The position numbers and the translations under genes were made by a program. A DNA stretch of 17,553 nt from Acholeplasmataceae bacterium (GTDB lineage: Bacteria; Bacillota_I; Bacilli_A; Acholeplasmatales; Acholeplasmataceae): contig JAFGTI010000105.1 in the NCBI GenBank assembly GCA_016934175.1, positions 1 to 17,553 of the forward strand, written 5' to 3'. Under the pieces are notes generated by a model, which saw nothing but the letters and a program-made list of their open reading frames with translations, ran no database searches and was not told where the DNA came from. Shown piece by piece: positions 13,769-17,553 of the stretch (position 1 is the first letter of the stretch; every line of letters begins with the position of its first letter).

Positions 13769-13794
13769 AAAGCATATCAATTGTGATATGCTTT
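13769..13794. terminator. Shared terminator between the lipid kinase gene and trpS
   Basis: A perfect 11-bp stem (13769-13779 with 13784-13794) with a 4-nt loop lies between two convergent genes. On the minus strand it is followed by TATTTTTG, a good U tract for trpS. On the plus strand the tail (TCTCTATATT) is weaker but could still serve the tyrS-kinase operon. Confidence 0.85.
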
Positions 13795-13812
13795 CTCTAT
13801 ATTGAAATTTAG

Positions 13813-14862
13813 TTACTTAATTCGTCCCAGTCCCATTTTCTTAAATACTTTTTGAATCTTTCTTGATGCGATTAACTGAGCTCTCTCAGCTCCTTGACTT
13901 AATATTTCATCTAGTCTAGGATTATTGATATATTCAAAATAATTTTGTTGTATTGGTCTTAATGCATCCGCCACTATCTCAGCTAAGTCTGTTTTGAATA
14001 GCGAATAACTTTTACCTTTATAAATACTTTCAAGTTCTTTAATTGGTGTATCAGTTAAGGATGAATAGATTGTTAGTAGATTTGAAATACCAGGTTTTTT
14101 CTTAACATCATATTTAATGATGCCATCAGAATCTGTTATAGCACTTTTAATTTTGTTTCTTGCAGCGCCTAAATCGTCTAAGAGCATAATATAGGATTTA
14201 GCATTATCATTGGATTTATCCATTTTTTTAGTTGGATCAGATAGTGACATGATTCTTGCTCCAGTTTCAGGAAAGAATCCTTCTGGAACAACAAAAGTAT
14301 CACCATATAAATGGTTAAATCGAGTCGCAAGATTTCGTGTCAATTCAAGATGTTGTTTTTGATCATCACCAATTGGAACGATATCTGCATCATATAAAAG
14401 AATATCAGCAGCCATTAATGCTGGATAAGTCAATAAGGATGTTCTAATGCCTTCGGGTTGCTTACCTTTTTTATCTTTGTATTGGGTCATTCGTTCCATT
14501 TCTCCAATGTACGCAGTTGACTCCATTATATAACCTAATACAGCATGCTCATTTACTTCTGATTGAATGAATAAGTTTACTTTCTCAGGATCAAGTCCAC
14601 ATGCGAGATAAAGAGCAGCAACACTCCTAATATTTTTCTTTAATTCTTGACGATCTTGAGGAGTTGTGATTGCATGTAAATCAGCAATAAAAATGAAGAA
14701 CTCGGTATCTTTGAGTTCATCTTGCAATTTGACAAATTGTCTAAGTGCTCCGATATAATTACCTAGAGTTAGTTGTCCAGTTGGTTTAATACCAGAGACA
14801 AGTCTTTTTCCTTTTGCAGGAATTGGTTTTTGTTGTACTTTTGGGTTTGATTTATTTGGCAT
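13813..14862 (-). CDS. trpS: Tryptophanyl-tRNA synthetase
   Basis: Class I synthetase for Trp. Catalytic landmarks are SGIKPTGQLTLGNYIGALRQF (23-43; TLGN is the HIGH equivalent in this subfamily), the GEMERMTQYKDK segment (120-131), YPALMAADILLY (146-157) with PIGDDQKQHLELTRN (163-177), and KMDKS (213-217). The first 18 residues (PNKSNPKVQQKPIPAKG and neighbours) form a Lys/Pro-rich extension, since relatives usually begin close to the SGI.PTG strand. The start is firm: AGGAGG lies 7 nt upstream. The gene is controlled by a tryptophan T-box and ends at a shared hairpin terminator. It converges with the tyrS-lipid kinase operon. Confidence 0.97.
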   Translation of the reverse strand: MPNKSNPKVQQKPIPAKGKRLVSGIKPTGQLTLGNYIGALRQFVKLQDELKDTEFFIFIADLHAITTPQDRQELKKNIRSVAALYLACGLDPEKVNLFIQSEVNEHAVLGYIMESTAYIGEMERMTQYKDKKGKQPEGIRTSLLTYPALMAADILLYDADIVPIGDDQKQHLELTRNLATRFNHLYGDTFVVPEGFFPETGARIMSLSDPTKKMDKSNDNAKSYIMLLDDLGAARNKIKSAITDSDGIIKYDVKKKPGISNLLTIYSSLTDTPIKELESIYKGKSYSLFKTDLAEIVADALRPIQQNYFEYINNPRLDEILSQGAERAQLIASRKIQKVFKKMGLGRIK

Positions 14863-14877
14863 GTGAGTTCCTCCTAT

Positions 14878-15083
14878 AAAAATAATACGCCCTTAGAAAA
14901 ATCTAAGGACGTATTTAAATACGCGGTGCCACCTTAGTTCTGAAGTCAAACTCCAGCCCTCAATATCGTTATAGCCGACATACTATTTGCTCAAAGGACC
15001 CATTCACTTTAACTAACTACTGGTTTTCACCATCCCAGTTCTCTAATTGAGTATGATTAAAGTTACTATTCCTTATCATTGCA
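14878..15083 (-). ncRNA. Tryptophan-specific T-box riboswitch (with its terminator)
   Basis: On the minus strand, stem I is built from 15070-15074 with 14994-14998 and 15057-15062 with 15007-15012. Between them lies an AGUA motif on one side and the specifier UGG (15000-15002, in GAATGGG) on the other. The T-box (AAGGTGGCACCGCG, 14922-14935) carries UGGC, which pairs with a GCCA tRNA end, correct for tRNA-Trp (discriminator G). The terminator is a 12-bp stem including one G-U pair (14886-14897 with 14902-14913) followed by a T-rich tail. Confidence 0.93.
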
Positions 15084-15088
15084 GTTTA

Positions 15089-15117
15089 ATTATACAATAA
15101 TCGTTATTTTTCTTCAA
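15089..15117 (-). promoter_or_regulatory. trpS promoter (sigma-A type)
   Basis: On the minus strand TTGAAG (15112-15117) and a perfect TATAAT (15089-15094) are spaced 17 bp. The -35 lies inside the last codons of pepF. The start point near 15082 matches the start of T-box stem I. Confidence 0.82.
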
Positions 15118-16870
15118 GAACTTTCTCTAATTGATCAACTAAACTTTCAAATCTGGTAATCACAGCCATAAAAGTATCTTTATTTTCTAAATCAGCACCA
15201 GCTTTTGCTGCCTGATTGACTGGATAATTATTTCCTCCAGATTTCAATAGACCTATAAAGTCTGACATAGCATTTGGTTTGTTATTTTTAACATTATCAT
15301 AAATCTTTAGTGAAGCACTATATGATGTTGCATATTGATAGACATAAAATGGTGTATGGAATAGATGTGGAATATAAGCCCAAACATACTCTTTTCCATT
15401 TTCTTCAGTTATATCAATATCATAAAAATGTTTATAAAGATCAACCATAATTTTTGAAAGAGATTGTTCAGTTAGTGGAACGCCTTGCTCAACCAATTGA
15501 TTTGCCTGATATTCATAAGTTGCAAATAATGTCTGTCTAAAGAATGTTCCCATAATTCCATCAATTGCTGATTCTAATAAATCGATTTTTTGAGCTTTTG
15601 TTTCTGCTTTCTTAAGTAAATAATCTAGCAGTACATGTTCATTAAATGTTGAAGCGATTTCAGCTACGAATATCGTATAATCAGCAGAAGCCATTGGTTG
15701 ATTTTCATTTGAAAATAATGTATGCGCACTATGTCCTGCTTCGTGCGCTAAAGTAAAGACTGAATCAAGTGTTTCATCATGGTTAAGTAGAATATAAGGA
15801 TGGAATCCATAAAATCCTGAGGAATAAGCCCCTGTTCTCTTACCGTCTTGAGGATATGCATCAACATAACCATCTTTAAGAGCATCCTTTTGATGAAGCA
15901 CATATTCTTTATCCATATGATTAATGGATTCAAAAAATAACTCACGTGCTTGCTCAAATGAATACTTTGTATCATCTTTTGCAAGCTTTAAGAAGCGATC
16001 ATAGGTATGATATTTTTCAAGACCTAGATGTTTTTTTCTAAGAGCAAGATATCGTTTGATAGGTGCTGTATTTTCATAAGCAGCATCCTTTAAATTATGA
16101 TAAACAGAAGTTGGAATATTGTTTCCAAATAATGCAGCATCTAATGCGGAATCATAACTTCTTGATTTATAATTCGCTGCTAATTGTTGCAAAACAAGAT
16201 TATAAGTAGAAGCGAATGCATTCTTATTATCTTTATATCTCTTAAAAGTTGCTTTAAATATTAATTTTCTATCATCAGCAGTAGGAGCATTGGTAATTAA
16301 AGATCTAAAATTTGAAAGAGTGATTTCTTTTTCTTCACCATTACTAAGCGTAACCTTCTGATTCTCTGCATCTATAATAGCTAATGCTTGGTATAAAGAA
16401 CTCGGTATACTTCTAATTGGACCAAAATTAGCCAGTAATTTTTCTTGGTCTCCATCTAAAACATGTTTTTGCTGTAAAAAAAGTTTTTCCATTTGAAAAC
16501 GATAAGTCTTTAAGAAATCATCTTTTTCAATAAAAGACATCACTTTTTCTTCACCAAGAGCAATTAACTCAGGAGATAGAAAAGAAGTTTTTTGATTTAA
16601 ATCTGAGAGCATTAGCATCATTTTCTGATTCTTATTAGATTTAATTGTATCCTTAAGATTGAGATCACTGTTCAAATGAATATAGGCGTATAATCGATAA
16701 AGAAATTTGATAGCATCTTCTTCAGCGATATAAAAAGCTTTAAATTGATCGAAATCTTTAAGTTTTCCTTTGAAGCCAGCTAGTTTTTCTATGTGAGCTG
16801 GCAATTTCTTTAAGTCCTCTTCCCAAGCATCTAAATTTGGATAAAAGACTGATAAATCCCATTTTGACAT
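15104..16870 (-). CDS. pepF: Oligoendopeptidase F (M3 family metallopeptidase)
   Basis: A cytosolic zinc endopeptidase that cuts short peptides, used in peptide recycling and nutrition. The zinc site HEAGH is at 376-380 (TLAHEAGHSAH), with the third ligand Glu404 in FVAEIASTFNEH. Other family marks are RTGAYSSGFYGFHPYILLN (345-363), the PepF N-terminal helical domain, and FYVYQYATSYSAS (508-520) near the end. I start at 16870 (MSKWDLSVFYPNLDAWEED), which begins like PepF proteins and has AAAGGA upstream. The open frame runs 55 residues further upstream but has no ribosome site there and crosses the probable promoter. The 588-residue length is normal. No terminator follows before the trpS T-box, so the T-box terminator may also end pepF transcripts. 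Confidence 0.95.
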   Translation of the reverse strand: MSKWDLSVFYPNLDAWEEDLKKLPAHIEKLAGFKGKLKDFDQFKAFYIAEEDAIKFLYRLYAYIHLNSDLNLKDTIKSNKNQKMMLMLSDLNQKTSFLSPELIALGEEKVMSFIEKDDFLKTYRFQMEKLFLQQKHVLDGDQEKLLANFGPIRSIPSSLYQALAIIDAENQKVTLSNGEEKEITLSNFRSLITNAPTADDRKLIFKATFKRYKDNKNAFASTYNLVLQQLAANYKSRSYDSALDAALFGNNIPTSVYHNLKDAAYENTAPIKRYLALRKKHLGLEKYHTYDRFLKLAKDDTKYSFEQARELFFESINHMDKEYVLHQKDALKDGYVDAYPQDGKRTGAYSSGFYGFHPYILLNHDETLDSVFTLAHEAGHSAHTLFSNENQPMASADYTIFVAEIASTFNEHVLLDYLLKKAETKAQKIDLLESAIDGIMGTFFRQTLFATYEYQANQLVEQGVPLTEQSLSKIMVDLYKHFYDIDITEENGKEYVWAYIPHLFHTPFYVYQYATSYSASLKIYDNVKNNKPNAMSDFIGLLKSGGNNYPVNQAAKAGADLENKDTFMAVITRFESLVDQLEKVLEEK

Positions 16871-16900
16871 AATTGTTGTCCTTTCTAAGTCATATAAACT

Positions 16901-16906
16901 ATTATA
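16901..16906 (-). promoter_or_regulatory. Probable pepF -10 element
   Basis: The minus strand has a perfect TATAAT about 30 bp before the pepF start codon. No convincing -35 lies 16-18 bp upstream, so the promoter is only partly supported. Confidence 0.45.
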
Positions 16907-16956
16907 ACGCATATTGAAATAAAATCCTAAGGCTTGTTTTTGAAATATGTTAAATG

Positions 16957-16975
16957 ATGATAAAAACGTTATCAT
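16957..16975. repeat. 7-bp dyad upstream of the spx promoter
   Basis: ATGATAA (16957-16963) and TTATCAT (16969-16975) are perfect reverse complements with a 5-bp gap. The right arm ends 3 bp before the -35 of the spx promoter, so it may be an operator. The arms resemble Fur/PerR-type half sites, but the gap is longer than in the classic 7-1-7 form. Confidence 0.4.
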
Positions 16976-16978
16976 AGG

Positions 16979-17007
16979 TTGAATAAAGTTATAAATAATT
17001 ATATAAT
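16979..17007 (+). promoter_or_regulatory. spx promoter (sigma-A type)
   Basis: TTGAAT (16979-16984) and a perfect TATAAT (17002-17007) are spaced 17 bp. Transcription should begin near 17014, exactly at the first hairpin of the leader. Confidence 0.82.
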
Positions 17008-17013
17008 TAAACA

Positions 17014-17073
17014 GCAGGAACTTCCTGCAAGACACAAAGTGCTATAGGAAAAAACCTATGCTCCTGAAGGAGG
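17014..17073 (+). promoter_or_regulatory. Hairpin-rich spx leader with sequestered SD
   Basis: Three small hairpins follow each other. GCAGG/CCTGC (17014-17018 with 17024-17028) would sit at the very 5' end of the mRNA. ATAGG/CCTAT (17044-17048 with 17055-17059) has an A6 loop. CTCC/GGAG (17061-17064 with 17069-17072) pairs the SD AAGGAGG (17067-17073) with an anti-SD. This suggests control of translation or RNA stability; the mechanism is not known. Confidence 0.5.
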
Positions 17074-17078
17074 AAGAC

Positions 17079-17546
17079 ATGATTACAATTTTTACAACAC
17101 CCAGTTGTTCATCTTGTCGAAAAGCGAAAAAGTGGCTTGACGATCATAAAGTTGCTTATGAAGAAAAAAATTTATTTAATCAACGAATTACAGAAGCAGA
17201 TATTGATCGTATGTTAGAAAATGCTGAAAATGGATTTGAGGATATTATATCAACAAGATCAAAAATATTTAAGGAACAATCTTTAGATGTTGAAGATATG
17301 AGAATAAGTGAATTAAAAACTTTTATTATTGACAATCCAAGCGTTTTAAAACGACCTATCATGATTGATGGAGACAAGCTTCAAGTTGGATACAATGATG
17401 AAGAGATACGTGTATTTATACCTAAGCGATTAAGAGAATTGATTATGTGTGTTGATTGTCCACAAGGTGAATATTGCGACTATCAAAGTGCTCTCAAACG
17501 ATATTTTGAAGAAATAAAGAACGGCAAGCAAACTGAAACACATTAA
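17079..17546 (+). CDS. spx: Spx-type transcriptional regulator (ArsC family) with Cys-rich tail
   Basis: A thioredoxin-fold protein of the Spx/ArsC family. In Bacillus, Spx binds the RNA polymerase alpha C-terminal domain and redirects transcription under disulfide stress. The redox switch CSSC is at residues 10-13 (FTTPSCSSCRKAKKWL). Gly52, which in Spx contacts alpha, is kept in ENGFEDIISTRSKIF, as are Arg92 (LKRPIMID) and LQVGYNDEEIRVF (101-113). Start 17079 has a perfect AAGGAGG 5 nt upstream; the longer frame from 17058 would bury the SD. The protein is 155 residues, about 24 longer than Bacillus Spx, because of a tail with Cys124, Cys127 and Cys133 (CVDCPQGEYC). The usual end targeted for ClpXP (ending LAN) is replaced by QTETH. 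It is divergent from pepF. Confidence 0.88.
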   Translation: MITIFTTPSCSSCRKAKKWLDDHKVAYEEKNLFNQRITEADIDRMLENAENGFEDIISTRSKIFKEQSLDVEDMRISELKTFIIDNPSVLKRPIMIDGDKLQVGYNDEEIRVFIPKRLRELIMCVDCPQGEYCDYQSALKRYFEEIKNGKQTETH

Positions 17547-17553
17547 AAAAAGG

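Noticed and set aside
15748..15984. Open frame of 78 codons on the minus strand
   Set aside because: It is a shifted frame inside pepF, where the known frame carries the zinc motif.
16871..17035. A 55-residue upstream extension of pepF
   Set aside because: The frame is open but has no ribosome site at its first Met, contains the probable -10 at 16901-16906, and resembles no PepF N-terminus. The Met at 16870 has AAAGGA and matches the family start.
1..17553. Mobile elements, prophage, toxin-antitoxin or CRISPR
   Set aside because: No transposase, integrase, long direct repeats or spaced repeat arrays were seen; nearly all the DNA is accounted for by housekeeping genes and their leaders.

Overview
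The window looks like a chromosomal housekeeping segment from a low-GC, wall-less or wall-reduced relative of the Bacilli, most like an Acholeplasma-type mollicute. The reasons are very AT-rich DNA, Bacillus-type gene neighbourhoods (rpsD / free-methionine-sulfoxide reductase / thiI; rsuA-ylbF-ylbG; rpsP-khpA-rimM-trmD-rplS), T-box leaders, CcpA and Spx. TGA is used as a stop (for example at 3279-3281 and 7174-7176) and TGG as Trp, which argues against a Mycoplasma/Spiroplasma-type code. The genus is an inference. I see no mobile element, CRISPR array, tRNA or rRNA gene, and no broken gene. No stretch of more than 300 bases lacks a gene.

Layout. 1-1270 (minus): rpsD with its own promoter and a long structured leader, preceded by a free methionine-(R)-sulfoxide reductase. 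1324-4183 (plus): a tightly overlapped operon of thiI, a SpoU/TrmH RNA methyltransferase and an unusual TIM-barrel protein. 4176-4754 (minus): peptide deformylase, overlapping the previous operon tail to tail. 4796-6087 (plus): rsuA, ylbF and ylbG, with overlapping reading frames. 6105-10318 (plus): the classic rpsP-khpA-rimM-trmD-rplS group, interrupted by a membrane LtaS-type glycerophosphotransferase between trmD and rplS; rplS has its own promoter and leader and ends at a strong terminator. 10327-11407: ccpA, whose promoter carries cre-like dyads. 11415-13717: a tyrosine T-box, tyrS and a DgkB-type lipid kinase. 13813-15117 (minus): trpS behind a tryptophan T-box. 15104-16870 (minus): oligoendopeptidase F. 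17079-17546 (plus): a Spx protein with an extra cysteine-rich tail, behind a hairpin-rich leader.

How it fits together. Nearly everything serves translation: ribosomal proteins S4, S16 and L19, 16S maturation (RimM, RsuA), tRNA modification (ThiI, TrmD, probably the SpoU enzyme), tRNA charging (TyrRS, TrpRS) and N-terminal deformylation. Regulation is mostly RNA-based: two T-boxes whose specifier and tRNA-end-pairing bases both match the downstream synthetase, plus likely ribosomal-protein leaders for S4 and L19. A smaller theme is membrane lipid: an LtaS-like enzyme would release diacylglycerol and the DgkB-like kinase could recycle it.

I do not see a clearly new multi-gene system. The items most worth a second look are the Spx Cys tail and SD-hairpin leader, the cre-like sites in the ccpA promoter, the TIM-barrel protein with a seemingly lost metal site, the TyrRS with Thr in place of the first HIGH histidine, and the LtaS-like gene inside the trmD-rplS cluster.
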